Source: Pseudaquabacterium terrae (GTDB lineage: Bacteria > Pseudomonadota > Gammaproteobacteria > Burkholderiales > Burkholderiaceae_C). Taken from it: a DNA stretch of 64,000 nt. Shown piece by piece: positions 9,151 through 19,751 of the stretch. Both the position numbers and the translations under genes were made by a program. How positions within the stretch are numbered: position 1 is the stretch's first letter; each line of letters starts with the position of its first letter. Location of the stretch: NCBI RefSeq assembly GCF_013266755.1, contig NZ_JABRWJ010000004.1:496001-560000 (forward strand), written 5' to 3'. Below the pieces are notes generated by a model, which was not told where the DNA came from, made no database searches, and was given only the letters and a program-made list of their open reading frames with translations.

Positions 9151-10135
9151 TGCCGGTGGCGGCGCCGCCGAGGCCGGCCTGGCGCGCGTGCTGGCAGCGG
9201 CCGATGTGCAGGCCGCCGTGCCGGCGCCTGCAGCGGCATCCGGCGCCGCGCGCCGGCGCAGCGTCTCGCCCTGGGCCGAAGCCTGGCGGCGCTTCCGCCG
9301 CCACAAGCTGGCGATGATCAGCCTGGTCGTGCTGACGCTGATGGTGCTGCTGGTGCTGTTCGGCCCGCTGGTCTGGCGCGTGCCGATCAACGACATCGAC
9401 TTCCGGGCGCGCCTGGCGACCCCGTCGTGGACGCATCCGTTCGGCACCGACGACCTCGGCCAGGACCTGTTCGCGCGTTTGCTCTACGGCGGCCGCATTT
9501 CGCTGGCGGTGGGCTTCGCGGCGATGCTGATGGCGATCGTCGTCGGCGTCGTGATCGGTGCCGTCGCCGGCATCTCGCGCGGCAGCGTCGACGCGGCGCT
9601 GATGTGGCTGACGGACCTGTTCCTGTCGCTGCCGCAGCTGCCGCTGCTGCTGCTGATGATCTACCTGTTCCGCGACGCGCTGAAGGCCGCCTTCGGCCCC
9701 GAGGTCGGCATGTTCATGCTGATCGTGCTGGTGATCGGCGGCTTTCGGTGGATGCCGGTGGCGCGGCTGGTGCGCGCGCAGTTCTTCTCGCTGCGCGAGA
9801 AGGAGTTCGTCGAGGCCGCGCGCGCGCTCGGCGCGTCGACGACGCGGCAGGTCGTGCGCCACATCCTGCCGAACTCGCTGGGGCCGGTGATCGTCGCCGG
9901 CACGATCGACGTCGCCGCGGCGATCATCGCCGAGTCGACGCTGTCTTTCCTCGGCCTCGGCTTCCCGCCCGATATCCCGACCTGGGGCCGCATCCTGTAC
10001 GACAGCAAGGAGCACCTGGACATCGCGCCGCACTGGGCGCTGTTTCCCGGCACCGCGATCTTTCTCGCGGTGCTGACGATCAACTACATCGGCGACGGAC
10101 TGCGGGACGCGCTCGATCCGCGCCGGGTCTTATAA
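9116..10135 (+). CDS. Peptide-type ABC transporter permease (DppC/OppC-like)
   Basis: A 339-residue permease, partner of the preceding one. A non-conserved Ala/Gly-rich N-terminus of about 50 residues precedes the DppC hallmark [20 protein letters not shown]. The motif [19 protein letters not shown] follows the first membrane helix. The EAA loop is [20 protein letters not shown] and the C-terminus [10 protein letters not shown] is typical. ATG 9116 lies 35 bases inside the upstream gene. A shorter start would remove the Ala-rich segment, but no internal ATG with a ribosome-binding site was seen. Confidence 0.87.
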   Translation: MAGSTLESATASAGGGAAEAGLARVLAAADVQAAVPAPAAASGAARRRSVSPWAEAWRRFRRHKLAMISLVVLTLMVLLVLFGPLVWRVPINDIDFRARLATPSWTHPFGTDDLGQDLFARLLYGGRISLAVGFAAMLMAIVVGVVIGAVAGISRGSVDAALMWLTDLFLSLPQLPLLLLMIYLFRDALKAAFGPEVGMFMLIVLVIGGFRWMPVARLVRAQFFSLREKEFVEAARALGASTTRQVVRHILPNSLGPVIVAGTIDVAAAIIAESTLSFLGLGFPPDIPTWGRILYDSKEHLDIAPHWALFPGTAIFLAVLTINYIGDGLRDALDPRRVL

Positions 10136-10147
10136 CGCGCAAAGACG

Positions 10148-12141
<1,994 letters not shown>

Positions 12142-12144
12142 CGC

Positions 12145-12537
12145 CTAGAAGACAACTTGAGCGGCCGTGCAGGCTCGACCCACCGCCTCCTGGCGGAAAC
12201 GTTCGCGGTAGCGGCTGCGCAGCTCGTCGATGCGCGCCGAGGCGCCGGCATCGTCGTCCGGCAGCAGCAGCACCAGCACGCGGCTCGGCTCGCGCTCGAC
12301 GTGGCCGGCGGCATTGCGCCATTGGCCCTGCGCCGGCAACACGGTCAGCCCCTGCGGAAAACGCGGCGTGACCTCGCCGTCGACGAACGCCTGCCAGTCG
12401 CCGGCACTCACTTCGCCGCCGCCGGGAATCGCGAACCCGAAGAACAGCTCGCAGCGCTGCCAGCCGGCGCGCGGCAACGGCGTCGCGCAGCCGCCGAGCA
12501 GCGCGGCGAGGATCAACACCAGGAGCGATCGCTTCAT
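12145..12537 (-). CDS. DUF3574 lipoprotein (unknown function)
   Basis: A 130-residue protein starting MKRSLLVLILAALLGGCATP, a textbook lipoprotein signal with lipobox LGGC (Cys17), so it is probably anchored in the envelope. The body has the DUF3574 pattern CELFFGFAIPGGG ... VTPRFPQGLTVLPAQGQWR and later RIDELRSRYRERFRQEAVG. Function is unknown. Its start overlaps the stop of the small membrane protein gene upstream (12534-12537, ATGA), so the two form a coupled pair. Confidence 0.8.
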   Translation of the reverse strand: MKRSLLVLILAALLGGCATPLPRAGWQRCELFFGFAIPGGGEVSAGDWQAFVDGEVTPRFPQGLTVLPAQGQWRNAAGHVEREPSRVLVLLLPDDDAGASARIDELRSRYRERFRQEAVGRACTAAQVVF

Positions 12538-12887
12538 GAGGCCGACATGATGCGCGCAACATCGCAGCTCAGCACGCAGAAGGCGGTCACGCCGGCGACG
12601 AGGCCGATCGATTGCAGCGCGCGCGAGGCAATCCAGCGGTCCAGCCGTCCGGCCAGCACCGGCCCCGCGCCGGCGAGCAGCAGGTTGAGCCACATCGGCA
12701 GCGTGATCAGCGCCAGCAGCACGTCGGCGCTCGCCGGGTTGGTGCTGCGCAGCAGCTGCGGCGACGCGGTGCAGGCGATCAGCCCGGCCGCCGGCAGCGC
12801 GGCCAGCAGCAGGCAGGGGCGGGCGAACGATTGCAGCGCGGCGCGCGCTTCGGCGGCGAGGCGGGCAGCGAAGGGCAGGGTGTTCAT
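12534..12887 (-). CDS. Small membrane protein of unknown function
   Basis: A 117-residue protein with three or four hydrophobic segments (around CLLLAALPAAGLIA, LLALITLPMWLNLLLAGAGP and IGLVAGVTAFCVLS). No family was recognised. Translation is coupled to the DUF3574 lipoprotein gene by a 4-base overlap. A divergent acyltransferase-like gene starts 93 bases away, so both promoters must lie within 12888-12980. Confidence 0.6.
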   Translation of the reverse strand: MNTLPFAARLAAEARAALQSFARPCLLLAALPAAGLIACTASPQLLRSTNPASADVLLALITLPMWLNLLLAGAGPVLAGRLDRWIASRALQSIGLVAGVTAFCVLSCDVARIMSAS

Positions 12888-12980
12888 GCCCGCATCGTCC
12901 GGCGCGGCGGTTTCATGCGCGCTTCTTCGGCGGCCGGACGGGTTTCAATCGTTACCATCGCGCAGCCCCGAATTCCTCGC

Positions 12981-13703
12981 ATGACCCCTGCTGCCCGTTT
13001 CGACCGACTCGATGCCCTGCGCGGTGCCGCCATCATCTGGATGGCCGCCTTCCACCTGGCCTTCGACCTGAACCACTTCAAGCTGCTGCACCCGCCGCAC
13101 AACTTCTACAGCGATCCGCTGTGGACGCTGCAGCGCACGGCGATCGTCAGCAGCTTCCTGTTCTGCGCCGGCCTGAGCCAGGCGGTGGCCCTTCACCAGG
13201 GGCAGAGCGGCGGCCGCTTCTGGCGACGCTGGCTGCAGATCTTCGATTGCGCGGTGCTGGTCTCGGCCGGCTCGGCGCTGATGTTCCCGAACAGCTGGAT
13301 CAGCTTCGGCGTGCTGCACGGCATCGCGGTGATGCTGGTGCTGGTGCGCTGGATGGCGCCGCTGAAGGGCTGGTTGTGGCCGATCGGGGCGATCGTGATC
13401 GCGCTGCCCCAGTTCGTGGCGCACCCGTTCTTCGACAGCCGCTGGACCAACTGGATCGGCCTCGCCACGACCAAGCCGATCACCGAAGACTACGTGCCGG
13501 TGCTGCCGTGGCTGGGCGTGATGTGCTTCGGCCTGGCGGCAGGGCAGTGGCTGCTCGTGCATCGGCCGGCTTGGCTGCAAGGGGCACTCGTCTCGCCGCT
13601 CAAGCCGCTGGCCGCGCTCGGCCGCTGGTCGCTGAGCTTCTACATGCTGCACCAGCCGATCCTGATCGGCATGATCATGGCCTACCTACACTGGATGCAA
13701 TGA
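12981..13703 (+). CDS. DUF1624/heparan-alpha-glucosaminide N-acetyltransferase-like membrane protein
   Basis: A 240-residue multi-spanning protein starting [20 protein letters not shown], the standard opening of membrane acyltransferases of the DUF1624/HGSNAT group (conserved Asp and Arg at the start of helix 1, then a His in [10 protein letters not shown]). It ends [17 protein letters not shown], the last helix with the conserved YMLHQP. About seven membrane helices are visible. The family moves acyl groups across or onto membrane substrates, but neither donor nor acceptor can be inferred here. It stands alone; a repeat element separates it from rlmB. Confidence 0.78.
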   Translation: MTPAARFDRLDALRGAAIIWMAAFHLAFDLNHFKLLHPPHNFYSDPLWTLQRTAIVSSFLFCAGLSQAVALHQGQSGGRFWRRWLQIFDCAVLVSAGSALMFPNSWISFGVLHGIAVMLVLVRWMAPLKGWLWPIGAIVIALPQFVAHPFFDSRWTNWIGLATTKPITEDYVPVLPWLGVMCFGLAAGQWLLVHRPAWLQGALVSPLKPLAALGRWSLSFYMLHQPILIGMIMAYLHWMQ

Positions 13704-13707
13704 CCTA

Positions 13708-13777
13708 CCCCAAGCTCACTTCGTTCGCGGCCCCCGAGGGGCGCTCAGTGCCCTACGGGCGGCCGGGCGAGCACTGA
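13708..13777 (-). repeat. Two-hairpin intergenic repeat element, copy 1
   Basis: Read on the minus strand this is TCAGTGC/GCACTGA (arms 13771-13777 and 13745-13751) around GCCCGGCCGCCCG, followed by CCCCTCGGGGG, GCGAACGAAGTGAGC and GGGG. The copy at 49661-49734 has the same order and nearly the same core sequence. Here it fills the whole gap before rlmB, touching its ATG. Function is unknown; it could act as a transcript stabiliser, an attenuator or a mobile repeat. Confidence 0.65.
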
Positions 13778-14514
13778 TGAACTCACCCCGAATCCTGTTC
13801 GGCTTCCACGCCGTCACCGTGCGGCTGAAGACCGCCCCCGAGTCGATCGTCGAGATCCACGTCGAAACGGCGCGGCGCGATGCGCGCATGCGCCAGTTCG
13901 TCGAGCGGGCCGAAGAGGCCGGCGCGAAGCTGGTCGACAGCGACGATGCGCGCCTGACCGGCCTGGCCGGCAGCCCGCGCCACCAGGGCGTCGTCGCGCG
14001 GGTGATGCCGATCAAGGCGAAACACTCGCTGGACGACGTGCTCGACGAGGTCAACGGCGCTCCGCTGCTGCTGGTGCTCGACGGCGTGACCGATCCGCAC
14101 AACCTCGGCGCCTGCCTGCGCGTGGCCGACGGTGCCGGGGTGAATGCCGTCGTCGCGCCGAAGGATCATGCGGTGGGCCTGAATGCGACCGTCGCCAAGG
14201 TCGCCAGCGGCGCCGCCGAGACGGTGCCCTACCTGATGGTCACCAACCTCGCGCGCACGCTGAACGAGCTGAAGGAGCGCGACATCCGCATCGTCGGTTT
14301 CAGCGACGACGCCGAGCGCACGCTCTACGACGTCGACTTGAGCGGCCCGGTCGCGCTGGTGCTCGGCGCCGAAGGCCCCGGCATGCGCCAGCTGACGCGC
14401 AAGACCTGCGACGAGCTGGTGCGCATCCCGATGTTCGGTGCGGTCGAGAGCCTGAACGTCTCGGTCGCCGCCGGCGTGTGCTTGTACGAGGCATGCCGCC
14501 AACGCCTGAAATGA
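13777..14514 (+). CDS. rlmB: 23S rRNA (guanosine-2'-O-)-methyltransferase RlmB
   Basis: A 245-residue SpoU/TrmH-type enzyme, the RlmB length, which methylates a loop guanosine of 23S rRNA using SAM. It has the N-terminal substrate-binding domain ([13 protein letters not shown]). The trefoil-knot motifs are [19 protein letters not shown] (motif 1 Asn and Arg), [10 protein letters not shown] (motif 2) and [18 protein letters not shown] (motif 3). The start codon abuts a hairpin-rich repeat (13708-13777). The stop overlaps the Sir2 gene start in ATGA (14511-14514). Confidence 0.93.
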   Translation: MNSPRILFGFHAVTVRLKTAPESIVEIHVETARRDARMRQFVERAEEAGAKLVDSDDARLTGLAGSPRHQGVVARVMPIKAKHSLDDVLDEVNGAPLLLVLDGVTDPHNLGACLRVADGAGVNAVVAPKDHAVGLNATVAKVASGAAETVPYLMVTNLARTLNELKERDIRIVGFSDDAERTLYDVDLSGPVALVLGAEGPGMRQLTRKTCDELVRIPMFGAVESLNVSVAAGVCLYEACRQRLK

Positions 14515-15263
14515 GCGGCCACGGCGCGCCGATCGACGAGCTGCGTGAACGCCTGCGCGGCGCCGGATCGATCTGCGTGCTGACCGGCGCCGGCATGAGC
14601 GCCGAAAGCGGCATCGCCACCTTCCGCGACGCGCTGACCGGCCTGTGGTCGCGCTTCGACCCTGCGCAGCTGGCCAGCGAGGAGGGCTTTCGCGCCGACC
14701 CGGCGCTGGTCTGGGGCTGGTACGCCGCGCGCCGCGACGGCGTGCGCCGTGCCGCGCCGAATGCCGGCCACGTGGCGCTCGGCGCCTTCGCGCGCCGCCA
14801 TCCGGGCCGCCTGACGGTGGTCAGCCAGAACGTCGACGACCTGCACCAGCGCGCCGGCAATGCCGGCACGATCCGGCTGCATGGCGACATCCTCGAAGAC
14901 CGCTGGCTCGAAGCCTGCAAGCGCCGGCCGGCCTGCGACACCCTCACGGCGACGCCCGGCACGCCGCCGCGCTGCGCCGAATGCGGCAACTTCGTGCGTC
15001 CGGGCGTCGTCTGGTTCGGCGAGATGCTCCCGGCCGGTGCGCTCGAAGCCGCCGACGCGGCCGCCGAACGCTGCGACGTGATGCTCGTCGTCGGCACGTC
15101 CGGCGCCGTGTGGCCAGCCGCCGGGCTCGCCGGCCGGGCACGCCGCGGCGGGGCGCACGTCGTGATCGTCAACCCCCAACCGAGCGAGATCGACGACGAG
15201 GCCCACACGGTGCTGCGCGGCACTGCGGCGCAGCTGCTGCCGGCGCTGCTCGACGGCCTCTGA
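14511..15263 (+). CDS. cobB: Sir2-family NAD-dependent protein deacylase
   Basis: A 250-residue sirtuin. NAD-binding motifs are [16 protein letters not shown] (residues 25-40) and [12 protein letters not shown]. Catalytic His124 sits in RLHGDI and four Zn-ligand cysteines are at 136, 142, 155 and 158. Tyr71 and Arg74 in WYAARR match the Tyr-x-x-Arg that makes class III sirtuins accept succinyl and malonyl lysines, so desuccinylase activity is plausible. The start was set at ATG 14511, which overlaps the rlmB stop. ATG 14493 is in frame six codons upstream and cannot be excluded. The operon link to an rRNA methylase is unexplained. Confidence 0.88.
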   Translation: MSGHGAPIDELRERLRGAGSICVLTGAGMSAESGIATFRDALTGLWSRFDPAQLASEEGFRADPALVWGWYAARRDGVRRAAPNAGHVALGAFARRHPGRLTVVSQNVDDLHQRAGNAGTIRLHGDILEDRWLEACKRRPACDTLTATPGTPPRCAECGNFVRPGVVWFGEMLPAGALEAADAAAERCDVMLVVGTSGAVWPAAGLAGRARRGGAHVVIVNPQPSEIDDEAHTVLRGTAAQLLPALLDGL

Positions 15264-15302
15264 CGCCTACACTTTGGCACCGCTGAAATCACCGAGCACA
15301 CC

Positions 15303-15944
15303 ATGCCCGTCATCGCCGTCGCCCACCCGCTGGTCCGCCACAAGATCGGCCTGCTGCGTGAAGCCAACATCTCGACCAAGAAATTCCGCGAGCTGACGCA
15401 CGAGCTGGCGCGCCTGCTGGCCTACGAGGCGACGGCCGACTTCCCGCTCGAGCGCACGACCATCGAATGCTGGAGCGGCCCGGTCGAGATCGACCAGATT
15501 GCAGGACGCAAGGTGACGATCGTGCCGATCCTGCGCGCGGGCTTAGGCATGCTCGACGGCGTGCTCGACCTGGTGCCGAACGCCAAGATCAGCGTCGTCG
15601 GCCTGTCGCGCGACCACGAGACGCTGCAGCCGGTGCACTACTTCGAGAAGTTCGTCGGCCACCTGGAAGAGCGCACGGCGATCATCGTCGACCCGATGCT
15701 GGCCACCGCCGGCTCGATGATCGCGACCGTCGACCTGCTGAAGAAGCGTGGCTGCCAGGACATCCGCGCGCTGGTGCTGGTCGCCGCGCCCGAAGGTATC
15801 GAGGCACTGAACGCCGCCCATCCCGACGTGCGCTGCTGGGCCGCGGCGATCGACAGCCACCTCAACGAGATCGGCTACATCATCCCGGGCCTGGGCGACG
15901 CCGGCGACAAGATCTTCGGCACCAAGGACGACGACACCAAGTAG
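15303..15944 (+). CDS. upp: Uracil phosphoribosyltransferase
   Basis: A 213-residue enzyme, typical length, that makes UMP from uracil and PRPP for pyrimidine salvage. Visible features are [18 protein letters not shown] at the N-terminus, [18 protein letters not shown], the PRPP-binding loop [18 protein letters not shown], and the uracil-binding tail [16 protein letters not shown]. It sits alone 39 bases after the sirtuin gene. A short stem GCCCG/CGGGC (15983-15997) follows it but has no T-tract, so termination there is doubtful. Confidence 0.95.
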   Translation: MPVIAVAHPLVRHKIGLLREANISTKKFRELTHELARLLAYEATADFPLERTTIECWSGPVEIDQIAGRKVTIVPILRAGLGMLDGVLDLVPNAKISVVGLSRDHETLQPVHYFEKFVGHLEERTAIIVDPMLATAGSMIATVDLLKKRGCQDIRALVLVAAPEGIEALNAAHPDVRCWAAAIDSHLNEIGYIIPGLGDAGDKIFGTKDDDTK

Positions 15945-16014
15945 GGCCGCGCGCTTCTGTACCATCGCGGCCGTTCTCAATTGCCCGCTTTTCGGGCGCA
16001 GGAGTGAATTCACC

Positions 16015-16836
16015 ATGGGCATGGATGTCGTCGACTACGAGATCAAGGGTTCGGAGATGCAGTTCGTCGAGGTCGAGCTCGACCCCGGCGAGGCCGCGGT
16101 CGGCGAGGCCGGCAGCATGTTCTTCATGGATGCCGGCATCGGCATGGACACGGTGTTCGGTGATGGCTCGCAAAGCGGTGGCGGCGGCTTCTTCGGCAAG
16201 CTGCTGGGTGCCGGCAAGCGCCTGATCACCGGCGAATCGCTGTTCACCACCGTCTACACCAACAACGTGAACCAGAAGCAGCGCGTCGCCTTCGGCGCGC
16301 CGTACCCCGGCAAGATCCTGCCGATGGACCTGAAGCAGCTCGGCGGCATGCTGATCTGCCAGAAGGACTCGTTCCTGTGCGCCGCACGCGGCGTGTCGCT
16401 GGGCATCGCGCTGCAGCAGAAGCTGTCGGTCGGCTTCTTCGGCGGCGAAGGCTTCATCATGCAGAAGCTCGAGGGCGACGGCCTGGCCTTCGTGCATGCC
16501 GGCGGCACCGTCGTGCGGCGCGAGCTGCACCCGGGGCAGGTGCTGATGGTCGACACCGGCTGCGTCGTCGCCTACACGCCGAACGTCAATTTCGAGATCC
16601 AGTACGTCGGCAAGATCAAGACGGCGCTGTTCGGTGGCGAGGGCCTGTTCTTCGCCAAGATGACCGGCCCGGGCACGATCTGGCTGCAGAGCCTGCCGTT
16701 CTCTCGCCTGGCGAGCCGAGTCTTTGCCGCAGCGCCGCAGGGCGGCGGCCGCGGCCGCGACGAAGGTTCGCTGCTGGGCGGCGTTGCCACCGGCGGTTTG
16801 CTGGGCGGAATTCTCGGCGGCGGCGACGACGATTGA
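16015..16836 (+). CDS. TIGR00266/AIM24 family protein
   Basis: A 273-residue protein of the AIM24 beta-sandwich family, with the hallmark start YEIKGSEMQFVEVELDPGE. The internal repeats include LGGMLICQKDSFLCAARGVS and FVHAGGTVVRRELHPGQVL. The C-terminus is Gly-rich and ends in acidic residues (GLLGGILGGGDDD), unlike the core fold, and may be a membrane-proximal or disordered tail. AGGAG at 16000-16004 supports ATG 16015. The bacterial function is unknown; yeast Aim24 acts in mitochondrial inner-membrane organisation. The next gene follows after about 70 bases. Confidence 0.85.
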   Translation: MGMDVVDYEIKGSEMQFVEVELDPGEAAVGEAGSMFFMDAGIGMDTVFGDGSQSGGGGFFGKLLGAGKRLITGESLFTTVYTNNVNQKQRVAFGAPYPGKILPMDLKQLGGMLICQKDSFLCAARGVSLGIALQQKLSVGFFGGEGFIMQKLEGDGLAFVHAGGTVVRRELHPGQVLMVDTGCVVAYTPNVNFEIQYVGKIKTALFGGEGLFFAKMTGPGTIWLQSLPFSRLASRVFAAAPQGGGRGRDEGSLLGGVATGGLLGGILGGGDDD

Positions 16837-16908
16837 CCAGGATCGACCCGCAGGCGGGCGCGCGAGCCTAAACTCGCGGGCTCGCTCGTCTGGTCCGGTA
16901 GGTTGGTC

Positions 16909-17934
16909 GTGAGTTCCTCGAATCCCCTGCGGCGCGCTCGCGCCGCGGCGGCGCTGCTCGGCGCTGCCATCGTCTCGCTGGTGCCCCAGCTCGCCTTCGC
17001 GGATGTCATGCCGGCGAAGGGCCCGATCTTCGTGCTCAACTCGATGGACGCCAGCGTCAGCGTCGTCGATCCGGTGAGCTTCGCCGAGCGCAAGCGCATC
17101 CCGACGGGCAAGGAGCCGCACCACCTGTACCTGACGCCGGACAAGAAGAGCCTGATCGTCGCCAACGCGATGAGCAATTCGCTGACCTTCATCGATCCGG
17201 TCACCGCCGAGGTGCAGCGCACGGTCAACGACATCGACGACCCGTACCACCTGCGCTTCTCGCCCGACATGAAGTGGTTGATCACCGCGGCGAACCGGCT
17301 CGACCACATCGATCTGTACCGCTGGCAGCCGCAGGACGCCGCGCAGCCGCTGAAGCTGGTCAAGCGCATCCCGGCGTCGAAGACGCCGAGCCACCTGGCG
17401 ATCGATTCGAAGAGCCGCCTGCTGTACGTCTCGCTGCAGGACAGCGACGAACTGATGGCGATCGACCTGCAGACGATGGCGCCGCGCTGGACGATCAAGA
17501 TCGGCAAGATGCCGGCCGACGTCTACCTGACGCCGGACGACAGGCACCTGCTGGTCGGCCTGACCGGCGACCGTCATGTCGAGGTCTACGACGTCTCCGG
17601 CGCGAAGCCGACGCTGGCCAAGCGCATCGAGACCGGCGAGGGCGCGCATGCCTTCCGCGCGCGCGGCGATGGCCGCCAGGTCTTCGTGACCAACCGCGTC
17701 GCCAACACCGTCAGCGTGATCGACCTGCAGTCGCTGGCCGTCGTCGGCCAGGTGCCGGTGCCGGGCGGGCCCGACTGCGCCGAGCTGATGGCCGACGGCC
17801 GCACGCTGCTGGTCGGCTCGCGCTGGGCGCGCAAGTTGAGCTTCGTCGACATCGACAGCCGCAAGGTCGTGCGGCAGGTCCAGGTGGGCCGCTCGCCGCA
17901 TGGCGTGTGGACACTGGACCATGCGCCGCGCTGA
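16909..17934 (+). CDS. YncE-like seven-bladed beta-propeller protein, exported
   Basis: About 341 residues: a signal peptide (SSSNPLRRARAAAALLGA...PQLAFA) and then repeated beta-propeller blades of the type 'FVLNSMDASVSVVDPVSF', 'LIVANAMSNSLTFIDPVT', 'VFVTNRVANTVSVIDLQS'. These are the YVTN/YncE repeats found in periplasmic propellers. The start is taken as GTG 16909 because AGG at 16900-16902 is six bases away; TTG 16903 is an alternative. Its last 14 bases overlap the deacetylase gene, so this propeller, the deacetylase and the hydroxylase-like gene form one unit. It may be a binding or scaffold partner; no enzymatic residues are recognisable. Confidence 0.8.
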   Translation: MSSSNPLRRARAAAALLGAAIVSLVPQLAFADVMPAKGPIFVLNSMDASVSVVDPVSFAERKRIPTGKEPHHLYLTPDKKSLIVANAMSNSLTFIDPVTAEVQRTVNDIDDPYHLRFSPDMKWLITAANRLDHIDLYRWQPQDAAQPLKLVKRIPASKTPSHLAIDSKSRLLYVSLQDSDELMAIDLQTMAPRWTIKIGKMPADVYLTPDDRHLLVGLTGDRHVEVYDVSGAKPTLAKRIETGEGAHAFRARGDGRQVFVTNRVANTVSVIDLQSLAVVGQVPVPGGPDCAELMADGRTLLVGSRWARKLSFVDIDSRKVVRQVQVGRSPHGVWTLDHAPR

Positions 17935-18694
17935 TCGCATCGTCTGGTTGCTGGCGCTGATGGCCACCGGTGTCGCTCCGGCGGCCGCGACCAGCTGTGC
18001 CAAACCGGTGTACTTGACCTTCGACACCGGCCACATGGGCATCGCGCCACTGGTCGCCGACGTGCTGCAGCGCCAGAAGATCCAGGTCACCTTCTTCCTC
18101 GCCGACGAGCGCACGCAGGATGGCGGCAGCAGCCTCGATGACACCCAGGCGGCGTGGTGGAAGGCGCGCGCCGCCGAAGGCCATGCCTTCGGCTCGCACA
18201 CGATGAGCCACCTGCGCTGGCTGGCCGACCGGCCCGGCGGCCGCTTCGAGATGCGGCCGGACGCCGGCCCGCACGCGGGCAAGCGCGTCACCGTCGACAC
18301 GGCAACCTACTGCGCCGAGATCGCCGCACCCGCCGAGCGCTTCAAGGCGATCACCGGGCGGGTGATGCTGCCGCTGTACCGCGCACCGGGTGGCAAGACC
18401 TCGCCGAAGCTGCTGCAGGCGGCAAGCTCCTGCGGCTGGACGCATGTCGGCTGGTCGGACGCCGGTTTCCTCGGCGATGAGCTGCCGAGCGATCGCCATC
18501 CGAATGCGTCATTGCTGAAGCAGGCCCTGGCGCGCATCCAGCCCGGTGACATCCTGCTCGCGCACCTGGGCATCTGGTCGCGCCAGGACCCCTGGGCGCC
18601 GACGGTGCTGGAACCGCTGATCGAAGGCCTCAAGGCGCGTGGCCTGTGCTTCGCGACACTGCGTGAACACCCGCGCTACGGAGCTGCGCGATGA
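17921..18694 (+). CDS. Polysaccharide deacetylase (NodB-fold) with altered metal motif
   Basis: A 257-residue exported protein: signal peptide MRRADRIVWLLALMATG...AAA, then a NodB-type carbohydrate esterase 4 fold. Motif 1 reads TFDTGHMG instead of TFDDG, so the catalytic-base Asp is kept but the metal-ligand Asp is Thr. Motif 2 is intact (SHTMSH), motif 3 is YRAPGG, and the late LxH motif is LLAHLG. The start ATG 17921 is 14 bases inside the propeller gene. The stop overlaps the next start (18691-18694, ATGA). The substrate is unknown; with the Thr substitution the metal site may differ or the protein may be inactive. Confidence 0.8.
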   Translation: MRRADRIVWLLALMATGVAPAAATSCAKPVYLTFDTGHMGIAPLVADVLQRQKIQVTFFLADERTQDGGSSLDDTQAAWWKARAAEGHAFGSHTMSHLRWLADRPGGRFEMRPDAGPHAGKRVTVDTATYCAEIAAPAERFKAITGRVMLPLYRAPGGKTSPKLLQAASSCGWTHVGWSDAGFLGDELPSDRHPNASLLKQALARIQPGDILLAHLGIWSRQDPWAPTVLEPLIEGLKARGLCFATLREHPRYGAAR

Positions 18695-19656
18695 GCGGGT
18701 CCCCGGCCGAATGGTTTGACGACGCGCAGCAGGTGCTGTTCGAAGCCGTCGTGCAACCGCTGATGTTCCGCTTCGACCTGAGCGGCGTGCTCGAGCAGGG
18801 GTACGAAGGCACCGGCTGGCTGCTGGTCGGCCTGCTGCAGCTGGTCGTGATGCTGACCCTGATGCGCGCCTTCGAGCGCTGGCGCCCGGTCGAAGCGGTG
18901 ACCGACCGGCCGGCGGTGCGCACCGACATCGTCTACACGCTGATCCATCGGCTCGGCGTCTTCCGGCTGCTGACCTTCTTCGCGATCGATCCGCTGTGGG
19001 ACGCGCTGGCCGCCGAAGGCCGGATGCTCGGCCTGCGCCCGCTCGACCTCGACCGCCTCTGGCCCGGCATCACCGACATCGCGATCGTCAGCTTCCTGGT
19101 CTACCTCGTCGTCTTCGACTTCGTCGACTACTGGCTGCACCGTGCACAGCATCGTTTCGGCTGGTGGTGGCAGCTGCATGCGCTGCACCACAGCCAGCGC
19201 CAGATGACGCTGTGGTCGGACAACCGCAACCACGTGCTCGACGACGTGCTGCGCGACAGCCTGTTCGCGCTGCTGGCGCTGGCGATCGGCGTGCCGCCGG
19301 GGCAGTACGTCGCGCTGGTCGCGCTGACGCAGCTGGTCGAGAGCTTCTCGCATGCCAACGTGCGGCTCGATTTCGGCTGGCTCGGCAGCCGGCTGCTGGT
19401 CGGCCCGCGCTTCCATCGGCTGCACCACGGCATCGGCATCGGCCACGAATCGGCCGGCGCCGGCACGCTCGGCGGCCACAACTTCGCGGTACTGTTCCCG
19501 GTCTGGGACCTGCTCTTCGGCACCGCGCGCTACGACGGGCTCGACCACCCGACCGGCATCCGCGACCAGCTGCCGGAGGCTGGAGCCCGCGACTACGGCC
19601 GCGGCTTCTGGGCCCAGCAATGGCTCGGCATGAAGCGGCTCGTCGGCAAGGCCTGA
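18691..19656 (+). CDS. Fatty acid hydroxylase/sterol desaturase family protein
   Basis: A 321-residue integral membrane di-iron enzyme. Membrane helices (GWLLVGLLQLVVMLTLM, ITDIAIVSFLVYLVVFDFV) precede the His clusters HRAQH, HALHHS and HRLHHGIGIGHE, which supply the di-iron ligands of this superfamily. Members hydroxylate or desaturate lipids such as fatty acids, sterols, carotenoids or ornithine lipids; the substrate here is unknown. Translation is coupled to the deacetylase gene by a 4-base overlap. It is followed by a repeat element. Confidence 0.85.
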   Translation: MSGSPAEWFDDAQQVLFEAVVQPLMFRFDLSGVLEQGYEGTGWLLVGLLQLVVMLTLMRAFERWRPVEAVTDRPAVRTDIVYTLIHRLGVFRLLTFFAIDPLWDALAAEGRMLGLRPLDLDRLWPGITDIAIVSFLVYLVVFDFVDYWLHRAQHRFGWWWQLHALHHSQRQMTLWSDNRNHVLDDVLRDSLFALLALAIGVPPGQYVALVALTQLVESFSHANVRLDFGWLGSRLLVGPRFHRLHHGIGIGHESAGAGTLGGHNFAVLFPVWDLLFGTARYDGLDHPTGIRDQLPEAGARDYGRGFWAQQWLGMKRLVGKA

Positions 19657-19660
19657 GCAG

Positions 19661-19729
19661 GCCCCGAGACGCCTGCGGCGTCGCCCCCCGAGGGGGTCTC
19701 AGCCGACCGGGGGACCCGGATCGGCTGAG
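19661..19729 (-). repeat. Two-hairpin intergenic repeat element, copy 2
   Basis: On the minus strand it reads CTCAGCCGA/TCGGCTGAG (19721-19729 and 19698-19706, perfect 9-base arms) around a GGG/CCC loop. Then come CCCCCTCGGGGGG and GACGCC-GCA-GGCGTC, and finally TCGGGG. The order of parts is the same as in copies 1 and 4, although the arms differ in sequence, so base pairing rather than sequence seems conserved. It lies between the hydroxylase-like gene and the EI24 gene. Confidence 0.55.
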
Positions 19730-19751
19730 CGAGCGGCTATCCTCCACCGCG

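Noticed and set aside
5923..9447. A minus-strand open frame of more than 1100 codons
   Set aside because: Only its last 77 codons (the antitoxin) are real. The rest is antisense to the ABC transporter genes, with Arg/His/Gln-rich composition that arises from reading high-GC genes in the wrong frame.
15983..15997. Terminator after upp
   Set aside because: The stem is only five bases, has no T-tract and is close to the next ribosome-binding site.
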